64,000 nt of DNA from contig OX421963.1 of the NCBI GenBank assembly GCA_949128115.1, positions 57,159,306-57,223,305 of the forward strand, read 5' to 3'. The position numbers were made by a program, and so were the translations under genes. Source of the stretch: Anaspis maculata (lineage: Eukaryota; Arthropoda; Insecta; Coleoptera; Scraptiidae). A model generated the notes under the pieces. The model searched no databases. It was not told the DNA's origin and saw nothing but the letters and a program-made list of their open reading frames with translations. Positions 1 through 10,356 of the stretch are shown one piece after another; the stretch's first letter is position 1, and every line of letters starts with the position of its first letter.

Positions 1-385
1 ACGGCTTACCGTTTTTAGAAATCGACCTGTTCGAGCGTTTTTTCCTAAATAAATATGGAAAAAAATTATGAATTTTATTCTGGACTGTTAGGTAAAACTG
101 GGGTTCCTCAAAACTTCATAGTGAAGCGTCCGATCTAATTTCCAATGGTAGATCTGAATAGAGTTTTTGACAAGCTTCCCAACGAGCCCCCACAAGCCAT
201 AGGGTGCCATTTGGAAAAAAATACTGAGGGTGGCTTGGGGTTAGGGGGTTGACGGTAGAACATGACGCGTGTCATGAAAAAACGGCTTACCGTTTTTAGA
301 AATCGACCGGTTCGAGCGTTTTTTCCGAAATAAATATGGAAAAAAATTATGAATTTTATTCCGGACTTTTGAATAACCCTGTATA
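1..385. repeat. Right part of a dispersed element with an 87-bp internal direct repeat
   Basis: The first ~87 bases (starting ACGGCTTACCGTTTTTAG) recur from position 282 with few changes, a period of 281 bp. The second copy runs into GAATAACCCTGTATA at 371-385, a terminus of the CCCTGTA/TACAGGG type seen on many repeats in this window. The left end lies outside the window. Short reading frames here overlap the repeat and are not supported as genes. Confidence 0.55.
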
Positions 386-2630
386 TTACGTAACTAGCAA
401 CGAAAAGTGATACTTTTCGCATGAGTGTGAAAAATTGCGCAACGAAACAGAAATCTATCACAGATTCAGAGGTTGATTTTTTGTACTAATTGTTTTTCCA
501 TAAACAGTTTGCTAAAATCTTTTGAAACAACGAAAATAGAAGCGATCGAAGGACCAACTTTTGTCCCTCTATAACTTCAAAATTAAAAGATAAAGTTTTT
601 TAACAACTTTCCAGGACTCTACTACACCGCGGAAAAAACTTTGTATCCCTCTCAATTTTTGTGAGTTCACCAACACCATATGTTGAGAAGCTTGTGGCAC
701 GAGGGTTAGCGCATCCGACTGCCATCTTGTGAGGACGTGGGGGGGGGGGTTGATTCTCACTTGTTTGTACAGGGAAGCATTCACCGGCGTCAATGATGAG
801 CCCTTGTAGCGGAAATAGACAAACGTTAATAAATGAAAATGAAAAAAAACATCATTAAATCAATGCATAAGAGGCAGCTGTGAAAATTGAAATGTGGGTA
901 TGTCCGAGACTTGACCCATACGTCCTACCTATTCAAGTAATAATGTCCAAAATAATTTGTCGACAATGCAAAAGTCACTGAAACTTGAAAACTAAATGAT
1001 TAGAGCGTGTCTAGCCGTCAAGAGTATTGAGACCGTAGCGGTCAAAGAGCGAAACAAAGGAGGTAGTTTAGTATGATCCGTCCTGTAGAAATTCCTATTT
1101 CACCGACTAACAGACAACGTCAAAACTTCAAACGCCGTCACAATAATAATGAAAATTTAAGGGAACCCACATCGTGCTCCTGTCTCCAGACAAAAAATGG
1201 TCAATGTACAAAACAAAAAAGATTTTCAAAGGTCTGTTCTAGTTCTGTCATTTTGATTTGTCAGCTTGGCGACTTTTGATTTTTGCCAGAAAATTGCATG
1301 GTGTATAGCTTTTTTTTTGGAGTTGGTGAAACACGATACAGGGATTTTCACAGATGGCAGATGGGGGCCAAGCCTAGGTCTTTCCACGATGTTTGATGTG
1401 CAAGCCCAAGCGGGAAATAAGAGTCGTCAAACAAACGTCTCCCATAAGAAACGTGAACAGTCAATCAAAAATTCGATGACCGTCCAAAGTCCGTCAAAAG
1501 CCCTATATAAACATGGGGGTGTTTTGATACTAATAATCAATTTATTGTGTCCTTCAATCTCAGCTTCAGTCTTCGATGCAGTGCTTCCGGAGGCAGGGCT
1601 CTTTGCGATCCTCACGAAAAAACTTCAAATTTTTCTTGACAACTTCTTGCTCTACGCAGTTTCAACACATTAGGTACACATGGTTCGCAAAATGATTTTC
1701 ATGAATGTTTCAATTTCAATTTTCATTTTGTGCAGCTCGTGGGCAATAATTATTGCGTTTTGTACAACAGCCACTTTCCACTTTGTAACTTATTGTGTTA
1801 CATAGGTAAGGTAACTATTCTAGTTATTCATTGTTATCCTGTATGACAGTGTAGCTTCCCAACTGGGAGCTTCACACAGGAGTTTTATCGTGTAGGTATG
1901 CTGCTCTCTCCTCATCTAGCTTTAAAGTTAATGGAAATGGAAATTATTATGCTGCGGTTGGGTGCTGATGTTGCCTGATGATAGCATGGGATGGGCATAC
2001 ATTTTTCATTGCATCGTAAATAATATTAATCCTGCGTGCCATGATGGCTCTATTAATTCCAATGTGAGCTTAATTCCAATAGTGCGCGGCCACCACATAT
2101 ACCTAGTGTTTCCAAAGTGTGTAGGAGGAATGTAATAATTTTGGAAAATCAACAGCTGAAAGCATCAGGAGAGGCAATTTCCCAAACAATGAGTGCTGCG
2201 CGCGGGGCAATATTTACATTTGGTTTTAAAAATAGACAACTGTCGGGAGCGAAAAAACATTGCACCACTAGACACTATTATACGTAGCAGGAAAAATTTA
2301 TTGTAGTTTGGCTAGGTCAATAAATTTATAACATGATTGTGCAGAAGACCAGAAGATAATAACCAAGCGAATGGATGTATCCATAATAATTCTTGGCTCG
2401 GCCTATTATTCGAACAATCTGGTTATCGTAACATTAGTCTAATTAATATAAGTTGGATTTGGTACTATAATACTTGAGTAATTCTGTTTGAAACGCAGAC
2501 GGTATCAAAACAGTAAATGAAAAGAAAGCTAAAACACCAGCGTATGATACCTACTCAGCAGAGCATTTTCTAAGTTGCGATTTACGATATTATTAGGAAT
2601 CTGATGGAATGTATGTAGAAGTTGCAAAGA
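386..2630. other. No recognisable gene; unique AT-rich sequence
   Basis: No conserved protein motif, RNA gene or strong repeat was recognised on either strand. Open frames are short and compositionally random. A run of 11 G lies at 739-749. A TATATAAA at about 1502-1509 could be a core promoter by chance, but no convincing transcript start or coding exon follows it. Confidence 0.5.
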
Positions 2631-3165
2631 TGGTGGGCAAAGATGGCTATCGATCGTGAAACCAATCTTCAAAACGGAATGAAAGACTTTCCATTAACCA
2701 AGTTCCATCGAAATCGGTTTACATATGGAAAAGTTCCATATGGCGAGCAAAGATGGCGGCCGATCGTTAAACCAGTCTTCAACACATAAACCTATACATT
2801 AAAGATGTCTCACTATCAAGTTTCATCGAAATCGATTTATGTATGTAAAAGTTCAATATGGCTTGGCAGGCCAAGATGGCGACCTATCGTTGAACAAATC
2901 ATTGAATGATTATTCAATTGACAAAACGCAACTGGATTCTGAGTTTCACCAAAATCGGTTCACTCATAGGTATGTGAAATTTCAATATGTCAGACAACGA
3001 TGCGCCGATTTGGAAAAAAAAATTAACAGCCTACTCCCATCTCCCAATAATCAGCACTCATTTGCGAAGAACTCGGATGAGCTACGATCGTCGTTCAGGA
3101 GGAGTTCGACCACAAGTCGGATAGACCGACGAACAGATAGACAGACGGATGGACATTAAAGTAAA
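2631..3165. repeat. Tandem ~110-123 bp degenerate units ending in a GACAGACGG tract
   Basis: Units containing CAAAGATGGC, CGATCGT and CATCGAAATCGGTTTA begin at about 2638, 2748 and 2870 with a fourth, more diverged copy after it. The block ends in GATAGACAGACGGATGG. Units with the same AAGATGGCGG / CCGCCATCTT core and a GTCT/GTCC tract recur in opposite orientation at 40.9-42.4 kb, so this is a dispersed tandem family, not a coding region, although it carries a 106-codon open frame. Confidence 0.6.
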
Positions 3166-3280
3166 CTTCTTACGAAAATACGCCAAATATGCATTTGGAC
3201 CGACTACCAACCTATCAACCATTATAAGAGACAATATGGACCATGTTCAGGTCCTTGCACTTAAATGGACTAAACTAAAT

Positions 3281-3537
3281 ATCTTGATCTAGTCGGTAGC
3301 ACGGTGAGCTCGGCCCCGTTTTCAAAGGTTGAAGTCCCGGGTTCAAATCCGCACTGTGCCAGATGGACTTCTTCACGCCTTCCTTAGCACTGGGGCATCT
3401 ACTACCGTGCGGTGATGCCTCGGGAAGAGAGATAAAACGAGAGAGTCATCGAAACAAAACCCCACTAATCTTTCCAAAAATGTAAATCCGCAGTACTTCA
3501 TTGTTATCGCCATTGTTATCTTTACTAAAAAAAAAAT
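3281..3537 (+). mobile_element. tRNA-derived SINE-like element
   Basis: A segment resembling an RNA polymerase III A box (GGTAGCACGGTGAGCTCGG) is followed ~35 bases later by a perfect B box, GGTTCAAATCC, at 3340-3350. A ~180-base non-tRNA body follows and ends in a run of A at about 3523-3533. Box spacing and an A-rich 3' end fit a SINE. The cloverleaf is not complete, so a functional tRNA is unlikely. The exact 5' end and target duplication are not clear. Confidence 0.6.
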
Positions 3538-4019
3538 CGGTTGTGTCACCCCAAAACTTCCCCGACGAGTAGCAAGGAATGAATTGAAATTTTATTATGA
3601 GACGTCCCTTCGGGTGGTGGGAAGTTAGAATTTGAGAACAAGATTGGAGAATTTAAATATTTTCTTCAGTAAGGGCTTCATCATTTGAGTACGGTCTCGA
3701 TAAGCCAGGTCTGTTGAAGTGGAAAACTCTCGGAAAAAAATAGGGAATTTCAAGAGAATATTTCTGAAAATGTTCAAGAATCACTCACCCTTTGTTTAAG
3801 AAAAAGCCTGTTTATAACCATTAAGCAGTTGATGGAGCCAAAAAAAAAATCGATCTTGGGCTTCAATGGCATTTGAAATCCTGAGTACGGATACGGTATC
3901 AAAAATACATCTAACACATGTTAAATTTCGCTTTGAACAGTTTCTGCAAAAAAACCTTCAAGTTTTGAGATCTTATTCTTATTGCGTTAAGTGTAGGAGA
4001 GAATAGTACTAGTTTTCAT

Positions 4020-4445
4020 TTTATGTCTCCATGTTTTGGTCGTATGTCTGCAGTGACGTTTATCGGAGCCTTGATGAGCTCCCTTCAGTACCTTCTAGAG
4101 GTTTTTGCAACCCTAATAAACCGCCAACTGTACTTTCTTGTCACATTCAAAGCTCTACTGGGCCCCGTTGTATCTTCTTGTGTTGTTTAAAACCCTGCTG
4201 AACCTCCTTGGATTCTTTCGGAGCTTCGACAAACTTCCTCTTATCTTTTTCCTGGTGTTGAAAGGAGCTTTTAGAACTTACCAGCCCCCATTTGTTTTTC
4301 TGTGTTGAGTCTTTATTTGGCGTTCGGAGTCTTGGTCAGCCTCATTGATTTTTCTTGTTGCTATTTAGGAATATGTCAATTGAAGCCCTGCTGGGCCTTT
4401 GAGTGTCTTTTCATAGCTTTCGGAACTTTTATGAGCTTTCTTGTA
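4020..4445 (+). repeat. Degenerate repeat of the 'AAAGCTCTGCTGGGCCCC-TTGTGTCTTC' family
   Basis: Successive ~75-90 bp units contain variants of AAAGCTCTACTGGGCCCC, TTGTATCTTCTTGTG and TTTCGGAGCTTC. The same family occupies 44070-44880, 50175-50470, 52200-52530 and, reversed, 54580-55435. Protein-like frames within it are not conserved. Confidence 0.55.
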
Positions 4446-4549
4446 TCTCAGGTTGCATCACGCAGGGTGTGAACCTTACGAACAGAAGAGATCCCAACGT
4501 GGATTGACTTCGCCAAAAGTCACTGTTTTAGAAGTAGATCTAAACTGCT

Positions 4550-5480
4550 CGCCAATGGGAATGGTCCACTCAAAAAATTTAGTCACATTCAAATTGACAT
4601 AACTCTTGAATGAATGAACTATTTTGAATCGTTTTATGTTTTCTGATTAGCTCACGGATTGGATTACAACATGTCATGGGCCGTTTTTGGTACAGATGTT
4701 TCGTATCAATTATACAGGGCGCTCAATCAGGTACTGCAAAAATGGAAAAGTTTGAACTGGTCCCATTTCACAAAAAAGGTTTTTGGTTTTTTCCAAGTGT
4801 TTTAGGTAAGATGTTGTTCCTATACCTCAAGGTAGTTTTTCAAAATTTTCAGTCTATCTCCTCCAATTACACAGTGATCTCAAAAATGCAACCTTCTGGT
4901 CTGGCATTTATATCTATTTTAATTGATGGTCGATTTTAAAAAATTAGGGCTTTTGTTGAAGCTTAAGACTCAGATGAGAAGGCTCGAGGATCGGAACTGA
5001 CTGGAGACAAAAATTTTGAAAAAGCGAAGGAATCAAAAGTGACCAAAATATGAAGCACCCTAGAAATCAGGTTCAGGGAAAGAAGTAAATAAAAATCAAC
5101 TTGCCTTCGAACAGACTCTTATTTCCGAACATTTTGAGGTATTTTCCGATTTGAGGTGATGAAAATTGTCGATGCGGGACCCATTTTACAAATTCACTTT
5201 TCAGAAGATAATACCGGACCTTCCTCGACTGAAAATGCATGTAACCTAGGTTACTTTCTCATTGTCGAATGTTTCCTTCACATTCAAAGAGATAGGCACC
5301 AGTTCTGATCTTCGTAACCCAGGTTTCGTCTATTTTTAGGTGAAAAACGTCTAGTATTTTTCGTTGAAAGCATCCATTTCTGATTTGGATTCATTGCCAT
5401 AATTAAATATTTAGTGCCAAAAGTTATGACACTTTGAATATGACTGTATTTTTTGGGTGGACCATTTCAATTGACCTTTC
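4550..5480. mobile_element. Foldback element, ~0.9 kb, moderately diverged arms
   Basis: AATGGTCCACTCAAAAAAT and following ~45 bases at 4558-4615 pair with the reverse complement at about 5418-5475. Inside lies a TATACAGGGCGCTC boundary at about 4709, typical of the TA-CAGGG termini in this window, so at least two elements may be superposed. The 87-codon frame at 4676-4939 is not conserved between arms. Confidence 0.45.
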
Positions 5481-5523
5481 CAATTTTAGGAGATAGAAAG
5501 TACATGGTTTTTCGAGGTCATCT

Positions 5524-5566
5524 TTGACGTTTTGACGTTTATGACGTTTGGACGTTTCGTTTCTGA
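5524..5566 (+). repeat. GACGTTT micro-repeat
   Basis: GACGTTT occurs four times within about 40 bases with short spacers (TTGACGTTTTGACGTTTATG and so on). A short local tandem array; no function inferred. Confidence 0.6.
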
Positions 5567-5593
5567 CTTTTGCGGGAATTTTGAATCGGTTAG

Positions 5594-5821
5594 CTATACT
5601 GTTCCCATTATCATGTGGGGAAAGTCACTAGAGCCCATAAGAGAGTTTTTAATGGACGAAGTAGTAAGATGCACGTGTCTGGTGCAGCGTGATCCCTGGT
5701 GGTGCTGGTGCAGCCACACTTCCATCAAGTTTGGGTCTTTCCTGAACCGGTGCATGGTGATGCCGGGTGTATTCGTCTTATTCTCGCACTCGCATAGAGC
5801 GACACAACACCCTTGAACCAT
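5594..5821 (-). CDS. THAP-type zinc-finger N-terminal fragment
   Basis: Reading leftwards from an ATG at 5821, the frame begins MVQGCCVALCECENK and continues with ITMHRFRKDPNLMEVW. THAP domains bind DNA through a C2CH zinc site and start with a methionine shortly before the first cysteine, followed by CxxxC, a conserved H-x-F(P) and a tryptophan. All of these are visible in the first ~45 residues except that arginine replaces the usual proline after HRF. The second half, with the final C-x-x-H zinc ligands, is not recognisable before the stop at 5594, so the domain is truncated or continues in another exon. The frame upstream of the ATG stays open to 5929, next to a TTTGATTTCAG that could be a splice acceptor. 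THAP domains occur in P-like transposases and in many insect nuclear proteins; no transposase part was found nearby. I treat it as a single exon or a relic. Confidence 0.55.
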   Translation of the reverse strand: MVQGCCVALCECENKTNTPGITMHRFRKDPNLMEVWLHQHHQGSRCTRHVHLTTSSIKNSLMGSSDFPHMIMGTV

Positions 5822-5997
5822 TTCTGTAAGTCTTCTCAGTTTTCCACTACATATAACACACTTATTGGTAAGAACGAGAGTAAGAACAAGTGAAATCATG
5901 AATTCCGTGCTGAAATCAAATAAATACACGACAGAGCGCTTGTCAGATTCGAAAAATTTCCCATTGTCAGAAACGAAATGTCATATCTCAAGAAACA

Positions 5998-6198
5998 TAG
6001 GGCGCTTTCCAATAACTGCGACAAGACGGATACACAATGTCAAAGTGCACTTGCCAGCTTAATTCTAAACTCAGCCTCGCCAATGTTTCGATTGTGTCGA
6101 CATGTGGTGCTATTACTGCTATTGGAACGCTAGCTGTGTCGAATTGTGTCCATATGTGTCCAATTGTGTCCTTATACGCCTTATTGGGAAGCGCCCAA
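5998..6198. mobile_element. MITE, ~200 bp, GGGCGCTTTCCAATAA termini
   Basis: GGGCGCTTTCCAATAA at about 6000-6016 is matched by the reverse complement TTATTGGGAAGCGCCC at 6182-6197. The interior has several TGTGTCCA/TGTGTCGA words at 6090-6175. No coding capacity. Flanking target duplication is not obvious. Confidence 0.55.
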
Positions 6199-6707
6199 TG
6201 ACCTCGATTAACCGTATCTTATACGCATGACGTCACAGTAAAGAGAGACAACGGAAAATTGGAGACCTCAATTGGCGAGCACTTTATATTGATGTTTTTG
6301 TGTTTTCTGCGGCGCATCCGCCAATGATGAGGGTTCGGTACTTGATCGCACGTTGGAGTTTCCACACCGGCGCGCTAATATTCTACACTGGGGGATGGTA
6401 TGAACAAACTGTTGTGCACTTCTTGCTACAACTTCATTATGTTTTTCGATTATGAAGTATTTAGTTGCTCTTGCTTAGAAGCTAATTCTCCTTAGTCAGT
6501 TATCTAGCCACTGTTTCAAAGTCGAAGTAAGAACCCAACTACTTTTTTTATCTTACCCATCCTATGTCAACTATGTATAATCAGTTTCACGGTTTTTTTA
6601 GTAGAGCAAGCCGTGGAAAAAATGTGTTGTGCTAGCACGAATGGTATGCGGTGCTACTTGATGCTAAGGCCTTGCTATATGTATAATATCATTGTATAAT
6701 ATGTAAC

Positions 6708-6792
6708 ATGACAGCACTGATAGCAGCTGTCTCCGTCATTGCAGCGCGACGCACGCAACATTTTCGAGACTACGCAGCGAAAATAAGGAAAC
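6708..6792 (+). CDS. Candidate short first exon, unknown product
   Basis: ATG at 6708 opens a frame starting MTALIAAVSVIAARRTQ, rich in alanine and then basic residues, and reaching a good donor consensus, AAAC|GTGAGT, at 6793. The first ten residues are hydrophobic, but the stretch is too short to call a signal peptide. No downstream exon was identified, and the frame also continues without splicing to 6932. Support is limited to the start context, the donor and codon choice, so it may be chance. Confidence 0.22.
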
Positions 6793-7684
6793 GTGAGTTG
6801 CGCTGGAGTGAAAATTTGCTGCGATCGACACGGGACATCGTCTCTACTGTTGGCAACTCCTCGCTAATGCCGCTAGGTGCGGTGGTCACTCTTGAAAATT
6901 ATACCCAAGCGGCCAAGCGTGGCAGAACTTGAGAAAATGGAATGAAAATCACAGCAGCTGTCACGTTATACATAATACAGAGCACATCTATCGAGGCGTG
7001 CCATTCATGCCAACAGATCATATTTTTTCCATGGCTTGCTCTAATGAAAGCCGCGATACTGTAAAATCTATCTGGTCTTGTGCTGTGCTCGGGGCCCAAA
7101 TTCTCAGATTGCCAAGGATTGAGACTTCAAGATTTGAAAAGATAATGCAACTCCCTGCTCTATCGTGTAGACCCTAAGATCTACTACCCACCCGTACTTC
7201 GACAAACCCATCAAACTATCAAGTATTACTATACGTCCGGCAATACACCTATTCGGTAAAAATGAAAGAGACAGACTTATACATAAAACTGTGTGAGAAA
7301 AGAGACACAAAGTGACTTGCGCGCGCATCTGAACGACCATCTAGGGAAATTCAGCATGAGGTTTGCGCTCGTGGTATTCCCTGTATGTGCCATTTTTGAC
7401 GGAGCATGAGAATTTAAGACTTTGATTGCCGTCATTATTCGACGTTTTCGCTGGTGAGAATTCACTGCTGATGTTGAGGTGACCTCCACTCAACATGGAA
7501 CAAAATGTGTGCCAGGGCTACCCCTCTAAAGGAAGGAGAGGGAGAGGCAGAGACCGTGTCCACATGCAGTGGATGGATGGCGGGTGAAGTTCGTAAAGTG
7601 TTAAGTTACTGGGAACTGGGAACCGGAACCTGCCTGCACTGCCGTACGGTGCCACCGTACATGCCACCGCATCTGTTCTGTACA
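6793..7684. other. No gene supported
   Basis: Several 60-90 codon frames exist on both strands but overlap one another and show no recognisable motif. No repeat of the window's main families was recognised here. Confidence 0.4.
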
Positions 7685-7885
7685 TTGTGATATCGGGTGC
7701 TTTCCACCTAGACGGTACAAATACCACCAGACGGCACATGTTCCATAGTATGGCACACAATTTTAGGTAGTCCAATGAACGGCACAGAACCGAGTGGGAA
7801 CACGTAGATGGAAAGCACCGTTTGGCACCCGCACATGCGTAAATGGCAGGTGTACCGAACTTGGGGCTAGGTGGAAAGCACGCAT
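7685..7885. repeat. Short inverted repeat with GGTGCTTTCCACCTAG termini
   Basis: GGGTGCTTTCCACCTAG at about 7695 pairs with CTAGGTGGAAAGCAC at 7867-7881. A third copy of the core, AGATGGAAAGCACCGTTTGG, lies at about 7806. The terminal word resembles that of the 6.0 kb MITE (GGGCGCTTTCCA), suggesting a related non-autonomous family. Confidence 0.4.
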
Positions 7886-8015
7886 CACTTCATCATCCCA
7901 TCACTTTGACTTTGATTTTTCACCATTTCACCTACAACACCGTTACCATGGCACCGAGTCGTGCAGATGCGCGCGCTCAGGTCGTATCGGCGTGACGTCA
8001 CGATCCTGAAAATCG

Positions 8016-10103
8016 GCCATTTTGTAGAAGCCAATCAAGCTGACTTTTGTCAAATCAACTAGAATGTCACAAAGTTCATGTTTTCAATTACTCAAAAGAT
8101 GGTAGTTTGCGTAATGTAGGATGTTCGCACCTACTTCCGCATGGGAGCATCGGTTTTCACTATTTTGGACTACCCTGGAGTGATGAGATCCCGTGGAGGT
8201 CGAGCGCAGGAATGATCTGAACAGCGAAAATACTGATAGTGCGGGCGCTAAGAGCCGAAATCGGGATGAACCTTGCAAATGGTGATGAAAGCATGAAATT
8301 CGGTACACGTACTCAAAATGAGCCCCTCTTTCAGATAAGAGGTGGAGCCACGCCGAATTTTCACCGGAAGGGGGCCCGGGGGGCTCCTGAAAGTTGAAGG
8401 TGCTAGGACTCCCACTGAACGGCTCAACAGTTTGTTTTGACAATTAAAAAGGAAACTTATGAATGTATTGTAAACATTGACGGCGTTTATCGTATTATCC
8501 CGGGAATTTTTCATTATGAAAAAAAATAAGTTCTTCGGCAGAACACACAAATTGGTTTTATTTTATTTTCACCTACAAAGAATTAATAAGGAGATGTGCA
8601 ACACGTTGATTCCCACAAATTCGTATCCTCTGAATTCGTTTGTGGAGTCAAAATTTTGATGGTGTATCTTCTTGAAGAGGGGCATTCCAAAGAGTAAGCT
8701 TTTTTCAACACTAAGTTCAAACAAATTTTTTTCAATGTTCTGAATCGAAATTACTGAATTCCTTCCAGCAATGCATACCCTGAACCCTTCTTTGGAAGTA
8801 CCGCGTGCGATTGAACGTGGAGTAAGTCCTGAAACACTATCAGAATTTTTCTCCTGTGATGCTACTATCCACTCTCGACCGGGACAATTAGGTTCCTACA
8901 CAGCATGCGCGGAGTGTATACACGTTATTTCAATATTCTGACACAATTTCAATCATAAAAAATTTAACTGAACCGAGAAAATACCCTGCATCGTGTATAC
9001 ATTCCGCGCATGCTGTGTAGGAACGTAATTTCCCCGGTCGAGAGTGGATAGTAGCATCACAGAAGAAAAATTCTGATAGTGTTTCAGGACTTACTCCACG
9101 TTCAATCGCACGCGGTACTTCCAAAGAAGGGTTCAGGGTATGCATTGCTGGAAGAAATTCAGTAATTTCGATTCAGAACATTGAAAAAATTCTGTTTGAA
9201 CTTAGTGTTAAAAATAGCTTACTCTTTGGAATGCCCCTCTTCAAGAAGATACACCATCAAAATTTTGACTCCACAAACGAATTCAGAGGATACGAATTTG
9301 TGGGAATCAACGTGTTGCACATTTCCTTATTAATTCTTTGTAGGTGAGAATAAAATAAAACCAATTTGTGTGTTCTGCCGAAGAACTTATTTTTTTTCAT
9401 CATGAAAAATTCCCGGGACAAGGCAATAAACGTCGTCAATTTTTACAATATATTCATGAGTTTCCTTTTTAATTATTAAAACGAACTGATAAGCGGTTTG
9501 GTGGGAGCCCTAGCACCTTCAACTTTCAGGAGCCCCCCGGGCCCCCTTCCGGTGAAAATTCGGCGTGGCTCCACCTCTTATCTAAGAGAGGTGCTTATTC
9601 TGAATATGTGTACCGAATTTCATGCTTTCATCACCATTTGCAAGGTTCATTCACCTAGTGCCCCCACTATGATGGCATTATCGAGCGAATCGAAGAAATT
9701 ATCTCAACAGAAAGTTCACAAAAGACTTGAAAGCTTGCAGAGAACACTTCTTGCGTGCGGTAGGATGTGCTCTTCTTCTGCTTTATGGGCGATGAGTTGC
9801 TTGACCGAGAACGTTTCTGTTTCCAACACAAGTAGCCTGCAAGGGCCTCCCGCGTTGTGTTTTTGCACCATATCCAAGTTGTAGTCGAGATTTTGATTCA
9901 ACGAACAGCTTAAATGGGTCACACTACAAACACAGCATTGCAACTTTCTACTCGCGCCTGCGGGCAAATCATTGTCAGCAAGCGTCTGGCTGTAATTGCT
10001 TGACAAGTTCGCCATGTCAGTCTTGATGTAAGTATGTGACAGATCTCAGTCAGCGAAGAGCCTTAGTCAGTCAGCTGTTTTTTATTAGCTTCTACAAAAT
10101 GGC
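8016..10103. mobile_element. Foldback element, ~2.1 kb, with nested 1.4 kb palindrome
   Basis: The ends are an exact 16-bp inverted pair, GCCATTTTGTAGAAGC (8016-8031) and its complement (10088-10103). Inside, a much longer palindrome pairs 8270-8930 with 8988-9650 at high identity, with its centre near 8955. The remaining part, 9650-10080, is present once and holds a 99-codon frame on the minus strand. CGTGACGTCACG occurs just outside the left end. No transposase is recognisable. Confidence 0.7.
9716..10015 (-). CDS. Unidentified 99-residue open frame inside the foldback element
   Basis: The frame starts MANLSSNYSQTLADNDLPAG after CAAGACTGAC and ends in a stop after CKLSSLL. It contains a cysteine cluster, LQCCVCSVTHLSC, near residues 25-37, and otherwise no known domain I can name. 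Codon choice is less AT-biased than its surroundings and no low-complexity sequence is present, which favours real or formerly real coding. It lies in the only single-copy part of the 8.0-10.1 kb element, so it may be captured or element-encoded. The plus-strand frame at 9498-9884 is mostly its shadow plus palindrome sequence. Function unknown. Confidence 0.35.
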   Translation of the reverse strand: MANLSSNYSQTLADNDLPAGASRKLQCCVCSVTHLSCSLNQNLDYNLDMVQKHNAGGPCRLLVLETETFSVKQLIAHKAEEEHILPHARSVLCKLSSLL

Positions 10104-10356
10104 CGCCTCGACGATACCACCTATTACAGAGAGAGCGGCTCGGTATCGGTAACCAAAAATCAGGTCCTAAGGGCGCCGGTCGATTGCGGTCATGCCTTTG
10201 TGCTAAACAGTCTTATTTTTCAACAGAAATTTATCGTTGAGGTGAATATTGAAAGAAAAAGGATGGCTCCACTCATTCATTGCGACCTCTTTGTGTTTTT
10301 TTAATCTGAAAAAAGGAGTTTTTCTTGGAAGAAAAAACTCGCAGTGAGTAAGTATA

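Noticed and set aside
1502..1673. Core promoter at TATATAAA
   Set aside because: No initiator at the expected distance and no supported gene downstream.
2839..3159. 106-codon frame in the 2.6-3.1 kb repeats
   Set aside because: Spans a degenerate tandem repeat and its GACAGACGG tract; not conserved among units.
3281..3360. Functional tRNA gene
   Set aside because: Only the B box is perfect; no full cloverleaf, and an A-rich tail follows a ~180-base body.
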